Origin: an uncultured Winogradskyella sp.
GTDB taxonomy: Bacteria; Bacteroidota; Bacteroidia; Flavobacteriales; Flavobacteriaceae
Reading direction: 5' to 3'
DNA length: 64,000 nt
Assembly: GCF_947495255.1 (NCBI RefSeq)
Contig: NZ_CANLYI010000004.1
Location: 248,001-312,000, forward strand
How positions within the stretch are numbered: position 1 is the stretch's first letter; each line of letters starts with the position of its first letter. Positions 15,955 through 24,631 of the stretch are shown here, in pieces. Below the pieces are notes generated by a model. The model saw only the letters and a list, made by a program, of their open reading frames with translations, had not been told where the DNA came from and searched no databases. The position numbers and the translations under genes were made by a program.

Positions 15955-16986
15955 TTAAGCGATGTTAAAAGTTGAATCTCTCACAATTAACTCTGTTTTA
16001 ATTTCTACAGTTTTATTTACAGGAATTTCATCTACAGCGTCACTTTCAATTTCTTTTATTAAATATTTTATAGCCGTTTTGCCTATTAAATTTCCTGGTT
16101 GATTTATAGTTGTTAACTTCGGTTCAATAATCGTGGAGTTAATAGAATTACTAAAACCTACTACAGCAATATCTTCAGGAATTTTTATGTTTAGCTTTTT
16201 TAATGTTTTAATAACACCAATAGCAGCAGTATCTGTTATTGCAAAAATGGCGTCTGGCTTTTTTTTGAGACTTAATAAAATGTTAGTCATTCTTTTGCCT
16301 TGTATTAATGAAATATCATCAACACTTATAATTATTTTTTCATCAACTTCTATTTGGTGTGCTTTTAAGGCTCTCAAATATCCAGCATATCTTTTTTCAG
16401 AGGTATAAGAAAACTCTCTTTCTTTAATAATTGCAATTCTCTTTTTACCAATATTAATAAGATGTTCAATGGCTTTAAAAGCGGCTTCTTCATCATTGAT
16501 AGTGATTTGCGTACAAGGTATTTTATTAGATACTTTATCAAATAGAATTAAAGGAACGGTATTAATGATTGGCAATATGTGATCAATTTCTTTTGTCATT
16601 TTCGTTAAAGAAGCCAAAATACCATCTACGCCAAACTGCAACATAGTATTAAACATGTCCTTTTGTTTAATTACATCATTATTCGATTCAGAAATAATAA
16701 CACGATATCCAAGTAAAGACGCTTCCTCAAGAATACCACGAATAATGGTTGAGGTGAAATAGTGTGTAACGTTAGGAACAATAACACCAATAATATTCGA
16801 TTTATGATTACGAAATCCTTTAGCAAAAATATTTGGAGTATAATTCATGGTTAGCGCTAATCGCTTTACCTTTTCTTTTGTTGCACTGCTAATATCTGGA
16901 TGATCATTTAGTGCTCTAGAAACTGTTGAGATTGATAGTTCTAGGTTTTGAGCTAGCATTTTTAGTGTTGTGACTTTTTTTTTCAT
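15955..16986 (-). CDS. LacI-family transcriptional regulator
   Basis: The protein has an N-terminal LacI HTH with hinge (TTLKMLAQNLELSISTVSRA, then LNDHPDISSATKEKV) and a periplasmic-binding-protein-like sensor domain (from NIIGVIVPNVTHYF onward, with GVDGILAS and AVVGFSNS). ATG 16986 (MKKKVTTLK) is chosen over the ATG at 17064 because it gives the family N-terminus and leaves the operator pair at 17011-17035 in the leader. It is divergent from the TonB receptor and glycosyl-glycerate operon and should repress them until a sugar-like inducer binds. The inducer is unknown. Confidence 0.9.
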   Translation of the reverse strand: MKKKVTTLKMLAQNLELSISTVSRALNDHPDISSATKEKVKRLALTMNYTPNIFAKGFRNHKSNIIGVIVPNVTHYFTSTIIRGILEEASLLGYRVIISESNNDVIKQKDMFNTMLQFGVDGILASLTKMTKEIDHILPIINTVPLILFDKVSNKIPCTQITINDEEAAFKAIEHLINIGKKRIAIIKEREFSYTSEKRYAGYLRALKAHQIEVDEKIIISVDDISLIQGKRMTNILLSLKKKPDAIFAITDTAAIGVIKTLKKLNIKIPEDIAVVGFSNSINSTIIEPKLTTINQPGNLIGKTAIKYLIKEIESDAVDEIPVNKTVEIKTELIVRDSTFNIA

Positions 16987-17010
16987 ATCATAAATTAATA
17001 AAAACAGCAT

Positions 17011-17035
17011 TGCAAACGTTACCGCAAACGTTTGC
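17011..17035. promoter_or_regulatory. Twin LacI-type operator
   Basis: GCAAACGTTTGC (17024-17035) is a perfect 12-base palindrome with the central CG step typical of LacI-family operators. A second half-conserved copy, GCAAACGTTACC, lies 12 bases before it (17012-17023). Both sit between the LacI gene start and the divergent receptor gene, so autoregulation plus control of the catabolic operon is the simple reading. Confidence 0.75.
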
Positions 17036-17061
17036 TTAATGATTTCGTAATTTTTATAGAA

Positions 17062-17069
17062 CAAACTTA
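17062..17069 (-). promoter_or_regulatory. -7 promoter box of the LacI gene
   Basis: TAAGTTTG on the minus strand matches TAnnTTTG exactly; no good -33 box is seen. The start site would fall near 17056, placing the operators about 20-45 bases downstream, where repressor would block elongation. Confidence 0.4.
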
Positions 17070-17117
17070 ACGATTTGACAATAAATTTACCATATAAACA
17101 ACAAAACTATATTACCA

Positions 17118-19784
17118 ATGAAACAATTATTACTCACAATTGCACTCGCTCTAAGTGCATTCTCTGCTTTTTCGCAAACGGAAATAAGCGGAAAAGTAAC
17201 AGATGCATTAGATATGCCTATTATAGGTGCTAATGTTATTATTAAAGGAAGTACTTCTGGTACTGTAACTGATTTTGAAGGAAACTTTAGCTTTTCTACC
17301 GATTTAACAGGTGAACACATTATTCAAATTTCTTACGTAGGTTTTGAGACGTTTGAAAAAACTATTAACTGTACAGGTAGTGACCTTACAGTAAATGCCA
17401 AATTAAATGAAGGTGGTAATGCCTTAGATACAGTGGTCTTAACAGCATCATCAACGTTTAGATCGCAAAAAGACACACCAATGTCTATTAGTTCTTTAAA
17501 ACAACAAGAAATTACAAAGTTGTCTGCTAATAGCCAAGCGGATATTTTAAGAAGTATTCCTGGTATTACTGCTGAAGGTGGTGGTGGTGAAACAGCGACC
17601 AATTTATTTGTTAGAGGATTACCTTCTGGAGGTCAATACGTTTTTAATCCACTTCAGTATGATGGAATGCCCTTAATGAGCACATTTGGTTTAAACTCAT
17701 CTGCGCATGATGTGTATGCACGTCCAGATATTGGATTTAAAGGTGTAGAATTTGTTAGAGGTGGAGCTGCTGTACTTTATGGAGCAGGTTCTGTTGCTGG
17801 TATTATTAATTACACAAGTAAAACAGGTGATACCAACGAAGAAAATATTATTAACTTAGAATATGGAGATACCGGAAGATTAAAAACCGATTTCTATTCT
17901 GGAGGTAAACTAGGTGGTGAAGATTCTAACACCTACTATGCTGTTACTGGTTTTGTAAGAAAAGATAGAGGTCCTATCGATACAGGTTTAGATACAAGAG
18001 GTTTTCAATTAAGAGCAAATATTAAGCAAAAATTTGAGAATGGTTCTTTCACTATTCATGGACAATTTATTAATGATAGAGCACAATTCTTTTTACCATT
18101 ACCATTAGAAGGAGGATCAAGAGACCGTATTGCTGGTAATGATGGAGAAGATGTTGAACAGTTATTATCTGGCGAATTAGCCAATACATCATTTTTAACT
18201 CCAGGAGGTGTTTATAACAGTCCGATTGATGATGGTGTACATACAAAAGGTGGTTACCTTTTAGCTGATTTTGATTATAACCTTAATGATAATTTAAAGT
18301 TTAAATCTAAAGTTAAGTACGCTAACTATCAACACAATTTTGCTTTATATGTAGGCGGAAACGGCACTTATGGTAATCCTATTACACTTAATAATTATAT
18401 AGCTGCTGTTGCACCAGGTAACCTTGGAGCTAACGCAACATACCAAGGAGGTTCAGGTGAGCAAATAAACGGTAACGATTTAGTTATTGAAAATTTACAT
18501 GTAGACCGTTTAAGACCAATGACAGATTATTCTGGTGAAGCTAGTTTAATCTTAAATTCAGATAACGGCAATCATACTTACACTGTAGGTACGTTTTTAG
18601 CTAGTACTGAAGCAGAAGATGTAAACTACCAATATAGAGTGCTTTCAGAATTTAATAATAATCCACGCTTAGTAAATTTAAGTTACACAGACGTAGGTGG
18701 AGCAAATGTTATTTACTCCGACGGAGGATTGTATAACAGAATTGGTATGACATCTAATAACTTTTTAACACAAAGTAGAAGTGCGTTTTATATCACAGAT
18801 GAAATGAAGTTTGATAGATGGCGTTTTGATGTAGGTTTACGTATAGAGTCTACAAAAGGTACGTTTAGAAAAGGAAGTATAGAAGAATCTGAAGTTTATG
18901 GTAATACAGAATTAACAAGTGCATTACGAAATGTTCAATTTGCAGACGGAAGTTTCGTAACGGGAGAAATAGAAGCTACAGATTGGGCACTATCATTAGC
19001 TGGTTTATATGAGCTAACAGATGTTACAAATTTATACGCAAACTTCTCTCGCGGATTTTTCTTTCCTCAACAAAGAGGATTTGCACCAACACCAGGAATA
19101 AGAGATACTAATTACGAAGCAGAGACTATTTTACAAGGTGAATTAGGAGCTAAATTTGGGACCTCTAAATTCTCAGGGTCTGCAGCAGTTTATTATGTAG
19201 GCTTAAGTGATCGTATTCGTATAGATCAAGCAATTTCTGGAGGACAATTAGTTGACCAAGCAAGAAGTGAGCAATCTACGAGAACCATTGGTTTAGAAGC
19301 TACAGGTAATTATAGATTTACTGATGACCTATCAGCATCTGCAACACTTACTTATCAAAACCATGAAATCACAACTAACCAAACTGAAGATTTAGTAAAT
19401 GGTGGTATTGTAACAATTAACGAAGGAAATGAGATTGGAAGACAGCCAAAATTTTTAGGTTCTCTTGGTTTAAACTATGATAACCAAAAGTTTGATGCTT
19501 TATTTTCTTTCAACCATACAGGAGCAAAATTTACAGATGATTCTAACAACGTAGAGTTAGATGCTATTACAATAGCAAGGTTAGGTGCAGGTTACACTTT
19601 TGAAACACAAGGAAATAATAGCCTTAGAGTTGGTTTCTCAGTCTTTAATCTTTTTGATAGTGCTGGTCTTACCGAAGGTAACCCAAGAGCTGGTATTGCA
19701 GGACAGTCTGGTGACGGAGATTTCTTTGTTGGACGTCCAATTTTACCACGACGATTTTTCCTAACAACAACATTTAATTTTTAA
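17118..19784 (+). CDS. TonB-dependent outer-membrane receptor (no SusD partner)
   Basis: The 888 residues begin with a signal peptide (MKQLLLTIALALSAFSAFSQ). A carboxypeptidase-regulatory-like beta domain follows (about 22-100, ISGKVTDALDMPIIGANVII), then the plug (about 115-235, ILRSIPGITAEGGGGETATN then LFVRGLPSGG) and a 22-strand barrel ending in FFLTTTFNF, with the terminal aromatic residue of outer-membrane proteins. It lacks the SusC-specific features and no susD follows. Such single receptors take small ligands. It is the first gene after the LacI operators and should import the substrate of the operon into the periplasm; the substrate is inferred from the following enzymes. Confidence 0.92.
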   Translation: MKQLLLTIALALSAFSAFSQTEISGKVTDALDMPIIGANVIIKGSTSGTVTDFEGNFSFSTDLTGEHIIQISYVGFETFEKTINCTGSDLTVNAKLNEGGNALDTVVLTASSTFRSQKDTPMSISSLKQQEITKLSANSQADILRSIPGITAEGGGGETATNLFVRGLPSGGQYVFNPLQYDGMPLMSTFGLNSSAHDVYARPDIGFKGVEFVRGGAAVLYGAGSVAGIINYTSKTGDTNEENIINLEYGDTGRLKTDFYSGGKLGGEDSNTYYAVTGFVRKDRGPIDTGLDTRGFQLRANIKQKFENGSFTIHGQFINDRAQFFLPLPLEGGSRDRIAGNDGEDVEQLLSGELANTSFLTPGGVYNSPIDDGVHTKGGYLLADFDYNLNDNLKFKSKVKYANYQHNFALYVGGNGTYGNPITLNNYIAAVAPGNLGANATYQGGSGEQINGNDLVIENLHVDRLRPMTDYSGEASLILNSDNGNHTYTVGTFLASTEAEDVNYQYRVLSEFNNNPRLVNLSYTDVGGANVIYSDGGLYNRIGMTSNNFLTQSRSAFYITDEMKFDRWRFDVGLRIESTKGTFRKGSIEESEVYGNTELTSALRNVQFADGSFVTGEIEATDWALSLAGLYELTDVTNLYANFSRGFFFPQQRGFAPTPGIRDTNYEAETILQGELGAKFGTSKFSGSAAVYYVGLSDRIRIDQAISGGQLVDQARSEQSTRTIGLEATGNYRFTDDLSASATLTYQNHEITTNQTEDLVNGGIVTINEGNEIGRQPKFLGSLGLNYDNQKFDALFSFNHTGAKFTDDSNNVELDAITIARLGAGYTFETQGNNSLRVGFSVFNLFDSAGLTEGNPRAGIAGQSGDGDFFVGRPILPRRFFLTTTFNF

Positions 19785-19808
19785 GATTGATTAGTTTAGT
19801 TTAGTTCG

Positions 19809-19855
19809 GAAGCGTTGGCATAGATTGATTAGATTTTATGTCAATGCTTTCTTTT
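19809..19855 (+). terminator. Attenuator-like hairpin between receptor and glycosidase genes
   Basis: AAGCGTTGGCATA (from 19810) pairs with TATGTCAATGCTT (19837-19849) in a 13-base stem with two G-U pairs, followed by TCTTTT. It lies in the 88-base gap after the receptor gene. It probably lowers expression of the cytoplasmic genes relative to the receptor instead of ending the operon, since the later genes have no clear promoter of their own. Confidence 0.55.
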
Positions 19856-19872
19856 AAAATTCACAATTTACA

Positions 19873-21183
19873 ATGATAGATAATAGCTTAATTAAGAAGG
19901 CAGAAGAAGTTCTCAATAATAATTTTAGAGAAGACAAAGGTTTTACAATACCATGTGAAGGGTTGTATCCTTTTCAATGGAACTGGGATTCTGGTTTTAT
20001 TGCTGTAGGATTTGCACATTATGATACTAACAAAGCCAAACGAGAGGTAGAAGCTTTATTAAGTGCACAATGGGAAAATGGATTTATACCACATATCATT
20101 TTTCATAACGATAGTGATACTTATTTTCCAGGGCCTGAATTTCATCAGTCTAAATTACATCCTTTAGCTTCAAAAAGTCACAGAACTACAGGTATGACGC
20201 AACCACCTGTTTTAGGTTTTGTGTTAAAGGAAATGTATGACATTATTGAAGACAAAGCTGATATCCTCAATTTCATAAAGCAAAATATAGATAAGGTATT
20301 TAATAATCATCAACATTTCTATACACATAGAGACCCAAACCAAGAAGGTTTAGTTTTTATTTATCACAATTGGGAATCAGGTACAGACAACTCACCAATT
20401 TGGGATGATATTTGGGATACAATGGATCCACCAAATTATAAATTTGAACGTAGAGATACAACCCATGTTGATGCGGCACAAAGACCAACAAACAGAGAAT
20501 ACGATTACTATTTGCACCTTATAGAAATTGCCAAAGCGCATAATTACGATGAAGCTAAAATAGCAGAGCTTTCACCTTTTTTAGTTCAAGACCCACTTTT
20601 TAATGCCATGTTAATTAAATCTAATGCCGCATTAATTGAACTTTATGAGCTGATTGGTGATTCTGAAGATAAAATAAAAACATTACGTCAGTGGCAAACA
20701 AAAGCTATTGCAAGATTTAATGAAAAGTTATTTAATGAAAAACTTGGCGCATATGTGCATTACGATCTTAGAAACGAAAAGCAGATAGAGTTTTTATCAT
20801 CATCATCTTTTGCACCGATTTTTGCAGACATTCCTAATCAGGAAAGAGCAGAGATTATTGTAAAAACAATGATGGATAAATTTGGTAGTGAAGATAGATA
20901 CTTATGTGCATCTTTTGATCCAGATAGTGATAGATTTAATCCTAAAAAATATTGGAGAGGACCAGTTTGGATCAACCTAAATTGGTTACTTTTTAAAGGC
21001 TTAAAATCTTACGGTTTTTATGATATCGCAAATCGTGTGAAAGACGATTCTATTCAATTAATAGAACGCTATGGTTTTTACGAATATTTTGATTCAAGAA
21101 AAGAAATAACCGAAAATGCAGGTTATGGAGGTAATAATTTTTCATGGAGTGCTGCTTTGTTAATCGACTTATTGAAGCGTTAA
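19873..21183 (+). CDS. GH63/MGH1-like glycoside hydrolase, probable mannosyl- or glucosylglycerate hydrolase
   Basis: This 436-residue (alpha/alpha)6-barrel enzyme has no signal peptide, so it is cytoplasmic. LYPFQWNWDSGFIAVGFA, YHNWESGTDNSPIWD, YWRGPVWINLNWLLFKGL and the acidic ENAGYGGNNFSWSA segment match the MGH1-like branch of GH63. Characterised bacterial members split alpha-mannosyl- or alpha-glucosyl-glycerate into sugar and glycerate. The assignment is strengthened by a glycerate kinase and a mannose-6-phosphate isomerase in the same operon. Acid residues in the first and last segments are the likely catalytic pair. Choice between mannose and glucose cannot be made from sequence alone; other alpha-glucosides remain possible. 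Confidence 0.8.
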   Translation: MIDNSLIKKAEEVLNNNFREDKGFTIPCEGLYPFQWNWDSGFIAVGFAHYDTNKAKREVEALLSAQWENGFIPHIIFHNDSDTYFPGPEFHQSKLHPLASKSHRTTGMTQPPVLGFVLKEMYDIIEDKADILNFIKQNIDKVFNNHQHFYTHRDPNQEGLVFIYHNWESGTDNSPIWDDIWDTMDPPNYKFERRDTTHVDAAQRPTNREYDYYLHLIEIAKAHNYDEAKIAELSPFLVQDPLFNAMLIKSNAALIELYELIGDSEDKIKTLRQWQTKAIARFNEKLFNEKLGAYVHYDLRNEKQIEFLSSSSFAPIFADIPNQERAEIIVKTMMDKFGSEDRYLCASFDPDSDRFNPKKYWRGPVWINLNWLLFKGLKSYGFYDIANRVKDDSIQLIERYGFYEYFDSRKEITENAGYGGNNFSWSAALLIDLLKR

Positions 21184-21192
21184 TTTTTTAAT

Positions 21193-21792
21193 ATGATGAT
21201 TCTTAACTTTTCTGAAGATTATATTTTAGAAAATGAAAGAGTAAGGTTGTTACCCTTACAAATATCTCATATAAAAGAATTAATTAAAATTTCAAAAGAA
21301 GAGAGTATTTGGATTCATTTTTTTGAAAAAGGAAATAATATCGAATCATTAACAAATTATGTGATTTCTGCGATAAATTATAGAAATCTAAAAAAGGAGT
21401 ATCCATTTGTAATTTACGACAAATCAAAAAAGCAATTTGCTGGTTGTACAAGACTTTATGACTATTCTGAAGAATTAAATACTATTAAACTTGGGCATAC
21501 TTGGCTTGGTAAAGATTTCCAAGGAACTAAATTGAATAAAAACGTAAAGTATTTATTATTCGATTTTGCTTTCAATAAATTGCAAGTAGAAAGGATAGGT
21601 TTTGGAGCCTATAGTGATAATGAAGTAAGTATAGCAGCAATGCTTAGTGTTGGCTGCAAAAATGAAGGTGTATTACGAAATATGTTTCCAAGTATAGATG
21701 GCATCGGAAGAACTGATGCTGTGTTAATGAGTATTCTAAAAGACGAATGGAAAGATTCAATTAGAGTACAGTTAAAAAATAAATTAACATGA
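21193..21792 (+). CDS. GNAT-family acetyltransferase (RimJ/RimL-like)
   Basis: The 199 residues have the GNAT fold: an N-terminal LENERVRLLPLQ strand, the central beta hairpin (FAGCTRLYDY), the acetyl-CoA loop region LGKDFQGTKLNK, and the FDFAFNKLQVERIGFGAYSD strand-helix typical of RimJ/RimL relatives. It starts 10 bases after the glycosidase and overlaps the transporter gene by four bases (21789-21792), so it is a true operon member. Its acceptor is unknown. Acetylation of the imported sugar or a protein are both open. Confidence 0.8.
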   Translation: MMILNFSEDYILENERVRLLPLQISHIKELIKISKEESIWIHFFEKGNNIESLTNYVISAINYRNLKKEYPFVIYDKSKKQFAGCTRLYDYSEELNTIKLGHTWLGKDFQGTKLNKNVKYLLFDFAFNKLQVERIGFGAYSDNEVSIAAMLSVGCKNEGVLRNMFPSIDGIGRTDAVLMSILKDEWKDSIRVQLKNKLT

Positions 21793-23495
21793 ATTGGTTA
21801 GATTATACAATAATTGCAATTTACCTCATTGGCTTTATGGCTATGGGTTATTTTTTTAAGGAAAATAAGAATTCAAAAGATTATTTTCTAGGAGGCAAAA
21901 GCCTTGGATGGTTTCCATTAAGTTTATCTACAATGGCAACGCAATTATCTGCTATTAGTTTTATTTCTGCACCAGCATTTGTTGGTCTAAAAGCTAATGG
22001 TGGAATGAAATGGTTAACTTTTGAGTTTGGTGTACCATTAGCTATGATTGGTATTATGTTCTTTATAATTCCGCCATTATACAAATCAGGAATTGTAAGT
22101 ATTTATGAATATTTAGAACGTCGTTTTTCAAAATCTACAAGAAAACTTATAAGTGTTGTTTTCCAAATTAGTCGTGCTTTAGGTACTGGAGTTATGGTTT
22201 TTACTATGGCTTTAATTATTCAGTCTGTCGTTGGTATAAGTTTTCATTGGACGTTACTTATTATAAGTGTTGTAACACTTGTGTACTCTTATCAAGGCGG
22301 AATGAAAGCTGTGGTTTGGGGAGATGCTATACAGATGATTATTTTGTTTTCGGGCTTAATAATATGTCTTATTGTTGGGTATTCATTAATGAAAGATACC
22401 GGAACTTTTAAAGGTTTTGATCCAGAACGACTTCAGGTCATTGATTTTTCTAATCTTGGTTTTTTTGATGGAGAAGAATATGGATTTTGGCCAATGCTTT
22501 TAGGTGGTTTATTTTTATACCTATCTTATTATGGTACTGACCAAACACAAGCACAACGTTTGCTTTCTGCAAAAAATGAAGGGACTATAAGAAAACTATT
22601 ATTAGCAAACGGACTGCTTAGGTTTCCGGTAGTTTTAGTGTATTGTATTATGGGATTAGTGATTGGCTATTTAGTAAGCAACGTTCCAGAATTTTACGAA
22701 AGTATTAAAGAAACAACACGTATTCATTATCCTGCAGAATATGCAAAATCTGGTATTAAACCAGACTTAATGGTTCCTGTTTTTATAACTAAATATTTAC
22801 CAAATGGACTTATCGGAATATTAATGGTTGGTATTATGTCTGCAGCAATGTCATCATTGAGTTCCACAATTAATTCATTAAGTGCTGTGACTATAGAAGA
22901 CTTTTTTAATAGTGGAGAAAAGAAACTTTCCGAAAAAAAATACATGCTTTTATCAAAAGGTTTGGTGGTATTTTGGGGAGTTGTCTGTATTTTGGCAGCC
23001 TATCTTTTCGGTAATAGTGAAAGCACAGTGATTGAGTTAATTAATGCTATTTCATCTTTATTTTATGGACCAATATTGGCAGCTTTTGTGATTGCAATCT
23101 TTTTAAAGAAAGTAAACCATATTGGGATGAATGTAGCAATAATAACAGCTGTGGTTGTCAATCTAATATTTAAATACTTACCAGAGTTAGTGTATTTCTT
23201 TAGTCAAGGAAATTTCTATTCTGGCGATGGTTCTATTCATGTAGCTTTAGCTGAATTAGGTATTAATAATATTCCCGATTTGTTTTGGATTTGGTATAAC
23301 CTAACAGGCTTTGTTATAGCTATAGTAATGGCAATAATAGTGAGCAAATTAACGAGTAAAATACCAGCTAAGAAAATGGATTTATCGTATTCGTTTAACA
23401 CAAAAGATTTATTGAAGAAAGAGAGCGTTATTTTAATGTCATTTTTCATCTTAATTCTTGTGGTGAGTTATTTTCTTCCAAGCATGTTAAGTTAG
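21789..23495 (+). CDS. Sodium:solute symporter (SSS family)
   Basis: This 568-residue membrane protein has about 14 predicted transmembrane helices and the SSS signature features: YFLGGKSLGWFPLSLSTMAT and QLSAISFISAPAF near the start, and IMSAAMSSLSSTINSLSAV around residue 350. The family couples Na+ to uptake of sugars, inositol, amino acids or organic acids. Its place between glycosidase and glycerate kinase suggests it brings the intact glycosyl-glycerate over the inner membrane, where the cytoplasmic hydrolase acts. Substrate is inferred from context. Confidence 0.9.
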   Translation: MNWLDYTIIAIYLIGFMAMGYFFKENKNSKDYFLGGKSLGWFPLSLSTMATQLSAISFISAPAFVGLKANGGMKWLTFEFGVPLAMIGIMFFIIPPLYKSGIVSIYEYLERRFSKSTRKLISVVFQISRALGTGVMVFTMALIIQSVVGISFHWTLLIISVVTLVYSYQGGMKAVVWGDAIQMIILFSGLIICLIVGYSLMKDTGTFKGFDPERLQVIDFSNLGFFDGEEYGFWPMLLGGLFLYLSYYGTDQTQAQRLLSAKNEGTIRKLLLANGLLRFPVVLVYCIMGLVIGYLVSNVPEFYESIKETTRIHYPAEYAKSGIKPDLMVPVFITKYLPNGLIGILMVGIMSAAMSSLSSTINSLSAVTIEDFFNSGEKKLSEKKYMLLSKGLVVFWGVVCILAAYLFGNSESTVIELINAISSLFYGPILAAFVIAIFLKKVNHIGMNVAIITAVVVNLIFKYLPELVYFFSQGNFYSGDGSIHVALAELGINNIPDLFWIWYNLTGFVIAIVMAIIVSKLTSKIPAKKMDLSYSFNTKDLLKKESVILMSFFILILVVSYFLPSMLS

Positions 23496-23506
23496 ATGTA
23501 TCATTC

Positions 23507-24631
23507 ATGAAAATTATTTTAGCACCAGACAAATACAAAGGCTCACTTACAGGACTTGAATTCTGTAATATCATTGAACCAATTTTAAAAGCTTCATTAA
23601 ACGCAGAAGTTATAAAAGTACCATTAGCCGATGGTGGAGATGGTACAATTGAAGTTGTTAACTACTATTTAAAAGGAGAGGCTATTCAGACCGAAGTTAT
23701 TAACCCTATTTTTAAGCCTGTTATAGCCTCTTATTTATATTCAGAAGCCACCAAAACGGCTTTTATAGAAATGGCAGAAGCCTCAGGAATGAAGCTTTTA
23801 CATCCCAAAGACCAAAACTGTATGGAAACAACAACTTTTGGCACCGGAGAATTAATTCTTAATGCTATAAATAGAGGAGCTCAACATATTATTTTAGGGA
23901 TTGGTGGAAGTGCCACAAACGATTGTGGTATTGGTATGGCGAAAACCTTAGGTTATCGGTTTTTAGATGAAAATGACAATGAAGTGAAGCCAATTGGTGG
24001 AGAACTTGCTAATATTTATAAAATCGATGAATCTCTTAAAGATAAAAGGTTAAGTACTATTAAGTTTCAAATTGCTTGTGACGTTACTAACCCACTTTAC
24101 GGACCAAATGGAGCTGCATATGTCTATGCAAAACAAAAAGGAGCTTCTGATGAAGAAATTAAATATTTAGATTTTGGATTACAAAAATTCTCAAAAGTTT
24201 TAGACAAACATTTTAGCATTCAGACTCAAAATATTGAAGGTGCAGGAGCAGCAGGCGGAATGGGAGCAGGTGCTACAGCTTTTTTAAAAGGAGAGCTTTT
24301 ACCAGGTATTGACCTCATAAAACAGATAGCAGATTTTGATGCAAATATTAAGACTGCAGATTGGATTATTACAGGCGAAGGTAAATTAGATGACCAAACC
24401 TTGTCTGGTAAAACGATAAGTGGTGTTTTATCTTCTGCAAAGAAACATAAAATAAAAGTAGCTGCTTTTTGTGGAAGTACCGATTTACAATCTGATGAAT
24501 TAAATGCAATGGGAATTAATTATAGCGATTCTATTATGAGTCTGGCAAAAGACCTAGATGATGCTTTGACAAATACATCACAGTATTTAGAAAATATGAC
24601 TAGAACATTTATTGAAAAAATTAAAAAATAA
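23507..24631 (+). CDS. glxK: Glycerate kinase (GlxK/GarK family)
   Basis: Glycerate kinase phosphorylates D-glycerate with ATP, in this family to 2-phosphoglycerate, feeding lower glycolysis. The 374 residues show the family pattern: MKIILAPDKYKGSLTGLEF at the start, VPLADGGDGTIEVV, GIGGSATNDCGIGMAKTLGY and GAGAAGGMGAGATAFL. Length is normal. It starts 11 bases after the symporter stop and touches the isomerase gene directly. In this operon glycerate would come from hydrolysis of a glycosyl-glycerate. Confidence 0.93.
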   Translation: MKIILAPDKYKGSLTGLEFCNIIEPILKASLNAEVIKVPLADGGDGTIEVVNYYLKGEAIQTEVINPIFKPVIASYLYSEATKTAFIEMAEASGMKLLHPKDQNCMETTTFGTGELILNAINRGAQHIILGIGGSATNDCGIGMAKTLGYRFLDENDNEVKPIGGELANIYKIDESLKDKRLSTIKFQIACDVTNPLYGPNGAAYVYAKQKGASDEEIKYLDFGLQKFSKVLDKHFSIQTQNIEGAGAAGGMGAGATAFLKGELLPGIDLIKQIADFDANIKTADWIITGEGKLDDQTLSGKTISGVLSSAKKHKIKVAAFCGSTDLQSDELNAMGINYSDSIMSLAKDLDDALTNTSQYLENMTRTFIEKIKK

